This document shows positions 7,744 through 14,991 of a DNA stretch of 30,555 nt, piece by piece. Position 1 is the stretch's first letter. Each line of letters starts with the position of its first letter. Source of the DNA: Helicobacter sp. (GTDB lineage Bacteria > Campylobacterota > Campylobacteria > Campylobacterales > Helicobacteraceae); the NCBI GenBank assembly GCA_022766795.1, contig JALEPE010000085.1, forward strand, positions 1 through 30,555, given 5' to 3'. The translations under genes were made by a program, and so were the position numbers. The notes under the pieces were generated by a model. The model had not been told where the DNA came from. It saw only the letters and a list, made by a program, of their open reading frames with translations, and searched no databases.

Positions 7744-8614
7744 ATTTTTTTCTTTTTTCCCATAGGCTTTTACGAGACATTCCTAGTCGCTTGCTTAGCT
7801 CGGTATCTGGATAGCGATCTTCAAATTTCAAAATCATTGTTTTAATATATTCATCAACACTTAAAACATCATCTTGGAAGCTTTCTGTGATTTCTTTGAT
7901 ATTGATTTCAAAGACATTTTTAAATTCACTCACATCGCCACTTAAACAAGATAAAATTACTGGGGTATTTTTCAATAGCTTAATACATTCTTCTCTAGCT
8001 TCTTTGTCGAGTGTTTCAAATCCTATGGCATAAGTTAGCTGTGTTTTGGGAACATTTTTTAAAATATTTTTGTAGTTTGTAGAATCTTTATATAAAGAAA
8101 TAAAGTTAATCGCGAATTTCTTTTGGATTGCGTAATTAACAACGCACATATCAATTGCTTTTTGCGAGATACTCTTAATAATTAGAGGAAAGGAGATTTT
8201 AGTTGTAATTGTGTGTGTTGGCATAAGCAAAGAATTGCAAAAATAATCACGATAAAATACAATCTCCTTTTGGAGCTGATAAAATTCAATATAATGCTCA
8301 ATTTTACGGATTAATTCATCAATCATAAAAGGTTTGACGATATAATCGCTTGCTCCTGCTTTTAGGGGATTTGTAACGGTGTCATCATTCACATAAGGGA
8401 TCATCATTATGATAATAGAGTGTTTAAACTTTTCAATAACTGGATAGAAATTTTGGGCTGGAATATTTGCAGAAAGCAAAATAATATCTGCATTATCAAA
8501 CTTCAAAGATTCATCAATGCTAGAAGTCATCTCACAAATGAATCCAAATTGACTAAGTTTTGCAATAATGCTTTGGGCTAAATAAATTTCATTTTCAATC
8601 ACCAAAATTTTCAT
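7721..8614 (-). CDS. HP1021-type atypical orphan response regulator
   Basis: This 297-residue protein has an N-terminal receiver-like domain and a C-terminal helix-turn-helix of the Fis/NtrC type (LSKRLGMSRKSLWEKRKKYG). The phosphate-accepting aspartate is replaced: LLSAN puts Ser48 at that place, while Lys94 in the IVKPF turn is kept. Phosphorylation-independent action is expected. H. pylori HP1021 is known to control many genes, to bind the replication origin and to respond to oxidation through cysteines. Five cysteines are visible here (Cys27 plus four in the middle and C-terminal parts). The ATG overlaps the ispDF stop as ATGA, and the 3' end overlaps the sulfurylase-like gene by 23 bases. 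No sensor kinase is nearby. Confidence 0.85.
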   Translation of the reverse strand: MKILVIENEIYLAQSIIAKLSQFGFICEMTSSIDESLKFDNADIILLSANIPAQNFYPVIEKFKHSIIIMMIPYVNDDTVTNPLKAGASDYIVKPFMIDELIRKIEHYIEFYQLQKEIVFYRDYFCNSLLMPTHTITTKISFPLIIKSISQKAIDMCVVNYAIQKKFAINFISLYKDSTNYKNILKNVPKTQLTYAIGFETLDKEAREECIKLLKNTPVILSCLSGDVSEFKNVFEINIKEITESFQDDVLSVDEYIKTMILKFEDRYPDTELSKRLGMSRKSLWEKRKKYGITKKK

Positions 8615-9834
8615 ATTCTCCCTTTATGGTAAGTTTTCCAATTAAAATATTCCAAAACAACCGTGGCCTGTGTCAAAATTCCTTCGCCTTTACCAACGAA
8701 TCCTAATTTCTCTGTTGTTGTGGCTTTGATATTGACTTTAAAATGTGGAATCCCAAGTAATTGTGCAATTTGTGATTCCATTGCTGCCTTATAGGGAGAG
8801 ATTTTAGGCTTTTGTGCAAAAATTGTAATATCGGCTTGTAGAATGTTGTATCCAACTTCATAGGCAAACTCTACAACTTTTTGCAATAAATCTTTAGAAT
8901 CTGCCCCTTTGTATGTCATATCATTGTCTGGAAACCACTCCCCAATGTCTCCAGCACCTATTGCACCTAAAATTCCATCGCAAAGTGCGTGCAAACACAC
9001 ATCACCATCGCTATGAGCAATTAGCTCCAAATCACACGGAATCGCGATTCCACCTAGAATTATTCCATTACCCGCTTTAAGTGCGTGAATATCACTCCCA
9101 CTCCCAACAAGTGTGCGTTTGCTAGGTGAGGGAAGCTGTAAGTCTTGTAAATCCTCAATAAAAGTGAGCTTTTTTGCCTCTAGCGCACCCACAACAAATC
9201 CTATTGTTCCACCATTTGCATAAATTGCGCTACTTTCATCAGTGAATTCCCCTTTCAAAAGCGCATTTTTTAACACATTAAGTTTGCTAAGTTGCGGTGT
9301 TTGAATAATTTTTAAATTCTCTCGCTTCAAATAATGCAATGCGGAATTACTATCTGTGTAAGCAATCGTATCTTGTAGCTTTAAAAACGGCACAACGCAG
9401 TCGTAATGCCCTAATTCTTGCAAGACTCTATGGCTTAAATCTTGCGGGATATTACATCTTGCAATATCACTCACAAACACATACTCTGCACCACCTAAAT
9501 TTTCTAGCGTATTGATAGCATTTTGTAGGGATTCTTGGCGCGTTTTTCCACCGCTAGTAAGGGTAAAATTTAATCCAAATGCGCTAAGGTATTTTTGCAT
9601 ATAAGGAATCTCGCTTGCCTTTGCGCTTAAGAGACAATGGGAAAATGTGTATGCTGTGTGTAGATTCTGCGCAACTTGTAACCAAAGTGGTATTTCATTA
9701 AGACGCAGCCATTGTTTTTTGGGTAATTTTGTAGCAGGTAAAGGAGTGGTTAAATTCGCGCTGTAACACTGCGCAGAATCCCTAAATCTGCTACTTTCAC
9801 CAGCACCCAATAAGATTAAAGCAACACTTGTCAA
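8611..9834 (-). CDS. ispDF: Bifunctional IspD/IspF isoprenoid enzyme (MEP pathway)
   Basis: The 407-residue fusion joins 2-C-methyl-D-erythritol 4-phosphate cytidylyltransferase (about 1-235) to the 2,4-cyclodiphosphate synthase (about 242-400), two non-adjacent steps of isoprenoid precursor synthesis. IspD shows LLGAGESSRF, SGGKTRQES and VSDIARCN. IspF shows GSGSDIH and AHSDGDVCLHAL with metal ligands Asp248, His250 and His282, then GDIGEWFPDND and KATTTEKLGFVGKGEG. The start is a TTG (9834-9832), supported by AAGGAT 7 bases upstream, and there is no better in-frame ATG. Between GESSRF and KKQW lies an extra stretch of about 20 residues that I do not recall from the C. jejuni or H. pylori proteins. 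Confidence 0.93.
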   Translation of the reverse strand: MTSVALILLGAGESSRFRDSAQCYSANLTTPLPATKLPKKQWLRLNEIPLWLQVAQNLHTAYTFSHCLLSAKASEIPYMQKYLSAFGLNFTLTSGGKTRQESLQNAINTLENLGGAEYVFVSDIARCNIPQDLSHRVLQELGHYDCVVPFLKLQDTIAYTDSNSALHYLKRENLKIIQTPQLSKLNVLKNALLKGEFTDESSAIYANGGTIGFVVGALEAKKLTFIEDLQDLQLPSPSKRTLVGSGSDIHALKAGNGIILGGIAIPCDLELIAHSDGDVCLHALCDGILGAIGAGDIGEWFPDNDMTYKGADSKDLLQKVVEFAYEVGYNILQADITIFAQKPKISPYKAAMESQIAQLLGIPHFKVNIKATTTEKLGFVGKGEGILTQATVVLEYFNWKTYHKGRI

Positions 9835-9859
9835 ATATTATCCTTAAAAAAATTTCGGA

Positions 9860-9865
9860 ATTATA
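9860..9865 (-). promoter_or_regulatory. Likely -10 box of the ispDF operon
   Basis: Reading the minus strand, TATAAT at 9865-9860 is preceded by TG and lies about 25 bases before the TTG start of ispDF. Campylobacterota housekeeping promoters typically have a strong TATAAT and a poor -35, which fits the T-rich sequence upstream. The promoter would drive ispDF, the regulator, the sulfurylase-like gene and pgpA. Confidence 0.5.
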
Positions 9866-9878
9866 CATTTTTAAAGTT

Positions 9879-9906
9879 TTAGAATCCCTTTAGTAAAGGA
9901 TTCTAA
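9879..9906 (-). terminator. Hairpin after the argF-hemN-iron-sulfur operon
   Basis: Arms 9879-9891 and 9895-9906 pair over 12 bp with one bulged base and a 3-base loop, 9 bases beyond the stop of the iron-sulfur protein gene. The tail is not T-rich, so strength is uncertain. The arms again contain GAATC and GATTC facing each other. Confidence 0.55.
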
Positions 9907-9914
9907 TGAAAGAA

Positions 9915-11240
9915 TCATTGTTTTGCAGTTTTTGTATTCTTAATTACTTGTGCTATAAGCTCTAGCGGGTGTTTAAATGGAATTGCGATATTTTCTTGAT
10001 GTAGGGCATTACTAAGTTGCATTCGGCAAGCACTACATTCTGCCGCAACAAAATCTGCCTTAGTATGTGCAATCATTTTTGCTTTTTTGCTACCGACTTT
10101 TTCGGCGAGTTCAAACTTTTCTGTCTGGATTGTAACTCCACCAAAACCACAGCAAGCATTGGGATTTTCCATTTCAATCAGCATATAATTCTGCTCTAAA
10201 AGCGCACGTGGTTCTTTGTAGATTCCGAGTACTTTTCTAGCGTGGCAAGGGTCGTGATAGGTAATGCTCTGAGACTTTTGTGTGTTGCCTTGCAGAGTAT
10301 TCAAATAATCTTTTAGGTGAGTTTGCGATTCTAAATATTGTGTTGCCATATAAATTTTTGGAAGAAGTTTTTGGATACGTGCCTGCATTGTGGAATCCTT
10401 TTGCATAAACTTCTCCCAATCCTCTAAAATCATTGCTGCACAGGTTGCTTCAGGGATTAAAATCGCATCCACTTCATCAATGAAGCTTTCAAAATATTCC
10501 ACATTGTATCGGATTAAGGAATCTACGCATTCAAAATCCCCCGTAAAATATGCGGGAGCCGCACAACATTTTTGCTTTTTAGCAAGTTTCGCGTCAATAC
10601 CCAATGTTTCTAAAATTAGCAGTAAAGCCTCACCCACTTGCTTATAATTATAGTTTTCAAGACAGCCAATAAAAATGGCAACCTTTTTAGGTTTAGAATT
10701 TCTTGTGTTATCGTATTTGCTAAAATGCAATTCCTCCGCATAGGAGTTTAAAAAACTCTTATTTGTCATATTGCCAAAAACCCTATTTTTCACAAAAGGT
10801 AGGGGAAAGCGAGGTTGAATGGAGCTACCATCAGGCGTTAGTTTAAAGAGCAGTGGAGAGAAAATCGCACCCAGTTTAAATCCCATATCCATTACTTTGC
10901 GGTGTTTTAAAAGATAAAAAAATACCTTTTTGAACCATTTAATTCCATATTTTTGGGCGATTTCATAGCGGATATTTTCTATCAGTGTATCTGTGGGAAG
11001 GGAATTAGGACAAACGCTTACGCACGTGGTGCATAAAAAACAAGTTTCAAAGATATGCTTTGTGTTTTTATCTAGTGGAATCTCATTGCGCTGGTATGCA
11101 CCTAGCAAATCTATAAATCCACGGGGGGAAGTTGCTTCATCGCCATTAATACCAAAAATTGTACAATCAGGCAAACATTTGCCACATTTCACACAAGCAT
11201 CGCTTATTTTTAAATAATCATAGTCATCAAAATGTGCCAT
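9915..11240 (-). CDS. (Fe-S)-binding oxidoreductase subunit, GlpC/GlcF/LldE-like with two CCG domains
   Basis: This 441-residue protein carries two N-terminal [4Fe-4S] sites, CVKCGKCLPDC (Cys16, 19, 22, 26) and CFLCTTCVSVCP. Two cysteine-rich CCG domains follow, seen as KCCAAPAYFTGD and NACCGFGG, with HDPCHARK between them. This arrangement is shared by the iron-sulfur subunits of glycerol-3-phosphate dehydrogenase (GlpC), glycolate oxidase (GlcF) and lactate oxidase (LldE), and by HdrB-type proteins. The H. pylori counterpart next to hemN is annotated glpC, but no dehydrogenase subunit lies beside it here, so the substrate is unknown. It begins 10 bases after hemN. A run of six C on the coding strand encodes the SPR of ATSPRGF near the N-terminus. 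Confidence 0.85.
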   Translation of the reverse strand: MAHFDDYDYLKISDACVKCGKCLPDCTIFGINGDEATSPRGFIDLLGAYQRNEIPLDKNTKHIFETCFLCTTCVSVCPNSLPTDTLIENIRYEIAQKYGIKWFKKVFFYLLKHRKVMDMGFKLGAIFSPLLFKLTPDGSSIQPRFPLPFVKNRVFGNMTNKSFLNSYAEELHFSKYDNTRNSKPKKVAIFIGCLENYNYKQVGEALLLILETLGIDAKLAKKQKCCAAPAYFTGDFECVDSLIRYNVEYFESFIDEVDAILIPEATCAAMILEDWEKFMQKDSTMQARIQKLLPKIYMATQYLESQTHLKDYLNTLQGNTQKSQSITYHDPCHARKVLGIYKEPRALLEQNYMLIEMENPNACCGFGGVTIQTEKFELAEKVGSKKAKMIAHTKADFVAAECSACRMQLSNALHQENIAIPFKHPLELIAQVIKNTKTAKQ

Positions 11241-11250
11241 TTTTCGTCCT

Positions 11251-12621
11251 TTAAATGGTTTTGCTAAACACTTTTTGGTTTGCTAAATGTTTCAAATACG
11301 CATCAAAAGGCATTGCAATATTGCGAATAAGTAAAGTACCTGTTTGATTTGCCACGATTCTATCATTATCAATTATAATGAGTCCAGCTTCTTCTAATTC
11401 TCTAAGTGCCTCAAGCGCATCTTTAAAATAATCTTTAAAATTAATGTGGAATCGCGTTTCTATGCTTTTAAAATCTAGCTTAAAATTGCTCATTAGCTGC
11501 ATAATCACTTCTTTACGCAGCAAATCATCAGCATTGAGTTTAATACCTTTAGAAAAGGGCAGAGTATGATTGTCTAGCGCATTTTGATATTCTTGCAAAG
11601 TTTTAAAATTTTGTGCATAATAATCGTATCCTTCACCAATAGAAGTCAGCCCAATACCTATAGTTTGTGTTCCGCCTTTTGTGCTATAACCTTGAAAATT
11701 TCTACGTAATTGCCCATTTTCTATGGATTTAAATAACTCATCATTGGGCTTTGCAAAATGGTCCATTCCGATCATCTTGTAACCATTTTCTTGGAGATAA
11801 GTAATGCTGTATTCTAGGATTTTTAGCTTTTCCTCTGGCAGCGGAAGTGTTGTTTCATCAATTTTTCGCATTGTTTTTTTTATCCAAGGCACGTGTGCAT
11901 AATTAAAAATCGCAAACCTATCAGGATCAAGTTGTAACGCTAGAGATAAAGTCTGCTTAAAAGTTTCTAGGCTTTGGTAAGGCAATCCATAAATTAAATC
12001 AAAATTAATGGAATTAATCCCGAAATCACGTGCAATTGCAATGGAATCTCGCACAAGAGAGAAAGGTTGGATTCTATGGATTGCATCTTGCACCACATTA
12101 TCAAAATCTTGGATTCCAAAACTTAAGCGATTAAATCCTCCATTTTTTAATACCTGCATTTGCTCAACACTAAAGAATCGTGGATCAATCTCGCAGGCAA
12201 TCTCCGCTTCGCTAGAAAAATTTGGAAAAGTTTCTTTTAATAATGCGATTAATTGCTCTAATTCTTTCGCATTAAAAAATGTCGGTGTCCCCCCTCCAAA
12301 ATGCAGTTGATACACGGATTTTTTCGTATCTAGAGAGTCTTTTAAAAGCGCAAGCTCTTTAGCAAGATATTTTAAATACAACGCTTTATTCTCTTCCTTG
12401 CTAGTATAAATGACATTGCAACCACAAAAATAGCACGCACTCCGACAAAATGGCAAATGCACATACAAAGATAAAGGACTGCAATCCGCCTTTAAATCCT
12501 GCAAATAGGATTCCAACGTATAATTTGTGCCAAATTCTATGGCAGTAGGATAACTCGTGTAACGCGGACCGGGTTTAGAATAGGTGGCAAATTTTTTAAA
12601 ATCAATCAAGTTGCTAGACAT
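11251..12621 (-). CDS. hemN: Oxygen-independent coproporphyrinogen III oxidase
   Basis: This radical SAM enzyme (456 residues, close to the 457 of the E. coli protein) converts coproporphyrinogen III to protoporphyrinogen IX without oxygen. The N-terminal KPGPRYTSYPTA is typical of true HemN. The cluster motif CRSACYFCGC gives Cys59, Cys63, Cys66 and the extra Cys68 that separates HemN from HemW. HFGGGTPTFF, EIDPRFF, NRLSFGIQDF and INFDLIYGLPYQ follow in the usual order. It lies 8 bases after the small hypothetical gene and 10 bases before the iron-sulfur protein gene. Tight packing suggests one transcript from argF. Confidence 0.95.
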   Translation of the reverse strand: MSSNLIDFKKFATYSKPGPRYTSYPTAIEFGTNYTLESYLQDLKADCSPLSLYVHLPFCRSACYFCGCNVIYTSKEENKALYLKYLAKELALLKDSLDTKKSVYQLHFGGGTPTFFNAKELEQLIALLKETFPNFSSEAEIACEIDPRFFSVEQMQVLKNGGFNRLSFGIQDFDNVVQDAIHRIQPFSLVRDSIAIARDFGINSINFDLIYGLPYQSLETFKQTLSLALQLDPDRFAIFNYAHVPWIKKTMRKIDETTLPLPEEKLKILEYSITYLQENGYKMIGMDHFAKPNDELFKSIENGQLRRNFQGYSTKGGTQTIGIGLTSIGEGYDYYAQNFKTLQEYQNALDNHTLPFSKGIKLNADDLLRKEVIMQLMSNFKLDFKSIETRFHINFKDYFKDALEALRELEEAGLIIIDNDRIVANQTGTLLIRNIAMPFDAYLKHLANQKVFSKTI

Positions 12622-12629
12622 TGCAATTC

Positions 12630-13052
12630 CTATGAATTGGGTTTATTAAAAGAATCTAAGAAATTAAGAAATAGATACGGATAACGCTTTTTTAAGTTTT
12701 TAACTAAGATTCTTGGATCTTTTTTGTGATTCTTAATTTCTTTTAAAGCAATGCACCATACATCATCAAAATCTATGGGCATACTTCTTTGAATCTCTTG
12801 TTCTAATGCAAAGAGATATTTTTCTCTCTCTAAAGTTTGTATGGCTTGGATACATTGTTGCATTGCGCCCTTGGGAATTAGGTAAAACTCTTGCCCTTGC
12901 GCATCTTGTAGTGTATATATAGAATCACAATTTAATGTAGAATAATACATTAAAGATTCCATATTTTTAGTATTTGCAATATTTTTTAAGGCTTCAAAAG
13001 CTGTGCTTTGTTGGGCTAAAGTGTGTTTTTCTAGCGGTTTTGGTGCAGCCAA
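12630..13052 (-). CDS. Conserved hypothetical protein between argF and hemN
   Basis: I do not recognise a function. The 140-residue soluble protein has no signal peptide or membrane segment. It is rich in helix-forming residues and has a basic C-terminal third (KNHKKDPRILVKNLKKRYPYLF). A homologous-looking gene sits between hemN and argF in C. jejuni as I recall, so it is probably a Campylobacterota-specific family (perhaps the DUF2603/UPF0763 group, unconfirmed). The start is a TTG (13052-13050) inside the end of argF. AAGGAG placed 7 bases upstream decides this start over the internal ATG at residue 31. The 22-base overlap with argF suggests coupling. Confidence 0.75.
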   Translation of the reverse strand: MAAPKPLEKHTLAQQSTAFEALKNIANTKNMESLMYYSTLNCDSIYTLQDAQGQEFYLIPKGAMQQCIQAIQTLEREKYLFALEQEIQRSMPIDFDDVWCIALKEIKNHKKDPRILVKNLKKRYPYLFLNFLDSFNKPNS

Positions 13053-13951
13053 ACCATTACTCCTTTTTGTGCGTGTAGGCGGTTCTCCGCCTCTTGAAAA
13101 ATCTTGCTTTGTGGTGATTCTAGCACCTCTTCGCTAACTTCCTGTCCGCGATATGCAGGCAAGCAGTGCAAGAAAATTGCATCACTCTTTGCAATGCTCA
13201 TTAGCGCGCTATCAACACAATAATCCTTAAATGCCGCTTTTCTTGTTTCTTTTTCACTTTCTTGCCCCATAGATGCCCAAGTATCTGTTGTTACAACATC
13301 GGCGTTTGCAATTGCTTCCTTTGGATTTTCGCTAAGAATGATTTTTGCACCTGAAATTTTAGCAAACTCCTCTGCGCGTTTTAGAATCTTTTTATCCACC
13401 GCATAATCTTTGGGTGAAGCAATCCGCAGCTCAAAACCAAGTTTGGCTGCAAGCATTAGCCATGAGTGTGCCATATTATTCCCATCACCAATGTATGCAA
13501 CAATAGGATTCTTATCTTTGCCGCATTCTTGCATTGTCAAATAATCTGCAAGTAGCTGCATAGGGTGAAAATCATCACTCAAGCCATTAATTAATGGCAC
13601 ACTAGAATAGGCAGCAAACTCCTCTAAACGCGTGTGTGCATGTGTGCGCATCATAATCAAATCCACCATTGATGAAAGCACTCTAGCGGTATCTTTAATC
13701 GGTTCTCCGCGTCCAAGCTGCGTATCATTGCTAGATAAAAAAATACCATGTCCGCCTAGCTGATAGATTCCGGTTTCAAAGCTAACGCGCGTTCTTGTGG
13801 AATTTTTCTCAAAAATCATTCCTAAAGTCTGATTTGCGAGGATATTGCTGTATTTTCCTGCCTTCACTTCACTTTTTAATTTCTTAGCAATGTTTAAAAT
13901 CTCTAAAATCTCATCTTTACTGAAATCTGCTAAAGTTAAAAAATGTCGCAT
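13031..13951 (-). CDS. argF: Ornithine carbamoyltransferase
   Basis: It joins carbamoyl phosphate and ornithine to citrulline in arginine biosynthesis. The 306-residue protein shows the carbamoyl-phosphate loop KNSTRTRVSFE, the MRTHAH motif, VAYIGDGNNMAHSW and the ornithine-binding FLHCLPAYRGQEVS. Length is normal for the anabolic enzyme. Together with argC in this window it indicates a working arginine pathway, unlike H. pylori. It is the first gene of the minus-strand group that continues through the hypothetical gene, hemN and the iron-sulfur protein gene, and it is divergent from hypA. Confidence 0.95.
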   Translation of the reverse strand: MRHFLTLADFSKDEILEILNIAKKLKSEVKAGKYSNILANQTLGMIFEKNSTRTRVSFETGIYQLGGHGIFLSSNDTQLGRGEPIKDTARVLSSMVDLIMMRTHAHTRLEEFAAYSSVPLINGLSDDFHPMQLLADYLTMQECGKDKNPIVAYIGDGNNMAHSWLMLAAKLGFELRIASPKDYAVDKKILKRAEEFAKISGAKIILSENPKEAIANADVVTTDTWASMGQESEKETRKAAFKDYCVDSALMSIAKSDAIFLHCLPAYRGQEVSEEVLESPQSKIFQEAENRLHAQKGVMVWLHQNR

Positions 13952-13988
13952 TCTCTGCCTTTTTTGATGTGGCTTAAAATAAAAGGTG

Positions 13989-13995
13989 TATAATA
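13989..13995. promoter_or_regulatory. Back-to-back -10 boxes for hypA (+) and argF (-)
   Basis: The plus strand reads TATAAT at 13989-13994, about 28 bases before the hypA ATG. The minus strand reads TATTAT at 13995-13990, about 38 bases before the argF ATG. Both fit Campylobacterota housekeeping -10 boxes, and they overlap almost entirely. If both are used, the two promoters exclude each other physically. This is read from sequence alone. Confidence 0.4.
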
Positions 13996-14022
13996 CAATA
14001 ATTTTTGTAAAAAAGGTTAAAT

Positions 14023-14367
14023 ATGCACGAATTTTCTATTGTTTCGCATCTTTTAAAGTCTTGCGAAGAAATTGCACAAGAAAATGGAGCAAAAAAAATT
14101 CTTGTTGTGTATGTTGAAATTGGGGAGAGAAGTGGAGTGGATAGCGAGCTTTTGCAAAGCGCATTCAGTGAATTCAAAAAAGGAAGTCTATGTGAAGATG
14201 CGGCTCTACATATCACACAAAGCAAAGTGGAACTAGCTTGCAAAACCTGCGGTGCAACCAGTGTGCCTAAAACAATTAATTACACAGAATGTGAAAAATG
14301 CGGTAGCAATGATGTTATTATTGTAAGAGGTGATACAATGCTGTTACTAAGATTGGAAATGGAATAG
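14023..14367 (+). CDS. hypA: Hydrogenase/urease nickel incorporation protein HypA
   Basis: This 114-residue nickel chaperone delivers Ni to [NiFe] hydrogenase (and to urease in gastric Helicobacter). The N-terminal MHEFSI carries His2, the nickel ligand. The zinc site is formed by Cys73, Cys76, Cys90 and Cys93 (CKTCG and CEKCG). Length matches H. pylori HypA (about 117). It stands alone, not beside other hyp genes, between divergent argF and convergent cheW. The 132-base gap that follows holds no supported gene, only the cheW terminator. Confidence 0.94.
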   Translation: MHEFSIVSHLLKSCEEIAQENGAKKILVVYVEIGERSGVDSELLQSAFSEFKKGSLCEDAALHITQSKVELACKTCGATSVPKTINYTECEKCGSNDVIIVRGDTMLLLRLEME

Positions 14368-14466
14368 GGGATTATAAGAACTAATTTAAAATTTTTAAAC
14401 TGCTACAAAACAAGAGAAATATGTTATTACTATATAAAGCTAATAAAAATATGAAAACTAAAAAAC

Positions 14467-14500
14467 AGCTTTTTAGCAACGCAAATGCGTTGCTAAAGCT
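14467..14500 (-). terminator. Intrinsic terminator of the chemotaxis operon
   Basis: A near-perfect palindrome just after the cheW stop codon pairs TTTAGCAACGCA (14472-14483) with TGCGTTGCTAAA (14486-14497). Reading the minus strand, the stem is followed by AAAAAGCTGTTTTTTAGTTTT, a convincing T-rich tail. AGCT repeats extend the symmetry on both sides. Confidence 0.8.
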
Positions 14501-14991
14501 TAAAATGTGCGCTTTAAAAGTTCCTCTGGGCGTAGGATCGTAATTAATCTATCATCTCTTTTTCCTACACCATAAATAAGATTCTCATCTTGCGTGATTG
14601 CTTCAGGAGTTGGATCAATATCGGACTCTTTAATTCTAACCGCCTCTGTCAATCTATCAATAATGAATCCTGCACGTTCTTCTTGGTTTCTAATCACAAT
14701 GTAGCGCGTATGTTCTGTCGGTTTCTCATAAGGCAAACCAAATTTAAGACGCAAATTGATAAGTGGAACAACCCAGCCCCGCATATTAAAAACCCCCAAA
14801 ACATAGTTTGGTACTCCCGGAACCCTTGTGTATTCAAGCGGTTTAATAATTTCTTGAATGCTAAGAATTGGCACCGCAAATTCTTCTGTTCCTACCACGA
14901 AAGCAACGAGTTGAATAACATTTTCTGTCTCTACCGCGGGTTTTTTTTGTTCTTGTTGTTTCTGTAAAACATCTTTTAATTGATTACTCAT
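14500..14991 (-). CDS. cheW: Chemotaxis coupling protein CheW
   Basis: This 163-residue adaptor links chemoreceptors to the CheA kinase in the polar array. A short charged, glutamine- and lysine-rich leader (about 1-22) precedes one CheW domain with VVGTEEFAVPILSIQEII, RVPGVPNYVLGVFNMRG and VIDRL-type segments near the end. It starts within the last four bases of cheA (ATGA overlap), so translation is coupled. A run of eight A encodes the QKKP part of the leader (plus-strand T run at 14941-14948). The order cheV-cheA-cheW matches H. pylori (HP0393-HP0391). Confidence 0.95.
   Translation of the reverse strand: MSNQLKDVLQKQQEQKKPAVETENVIQLVAFVVGTEEFAVPILSIQEIIKPLEYTRVPGVPNYVLGVFNMRGWVVPLINLRLKFGLPYEKPTEHTRYIVIRNQEERAGFIIDRLTEAVRIKESDIDPTPEAITQDENLIYGVGKRDDRLITILRPEELLKRTF

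Noticed and set aside
12289..12294. C6 run in hemN as a phase-variation switch
   Set aside because: It encodes the essential GGGTP motif on the coding strand, is only six bases long, and the gene is intact.
14421..14543. A 40-codon plus-strand ORF starting with ATG after hypA
   Set aside because: It runs through the cheW terminator palindrome and into the antisense of the cheW 3' end, has no good ribosome site, and its sequence looks like translated repeat.
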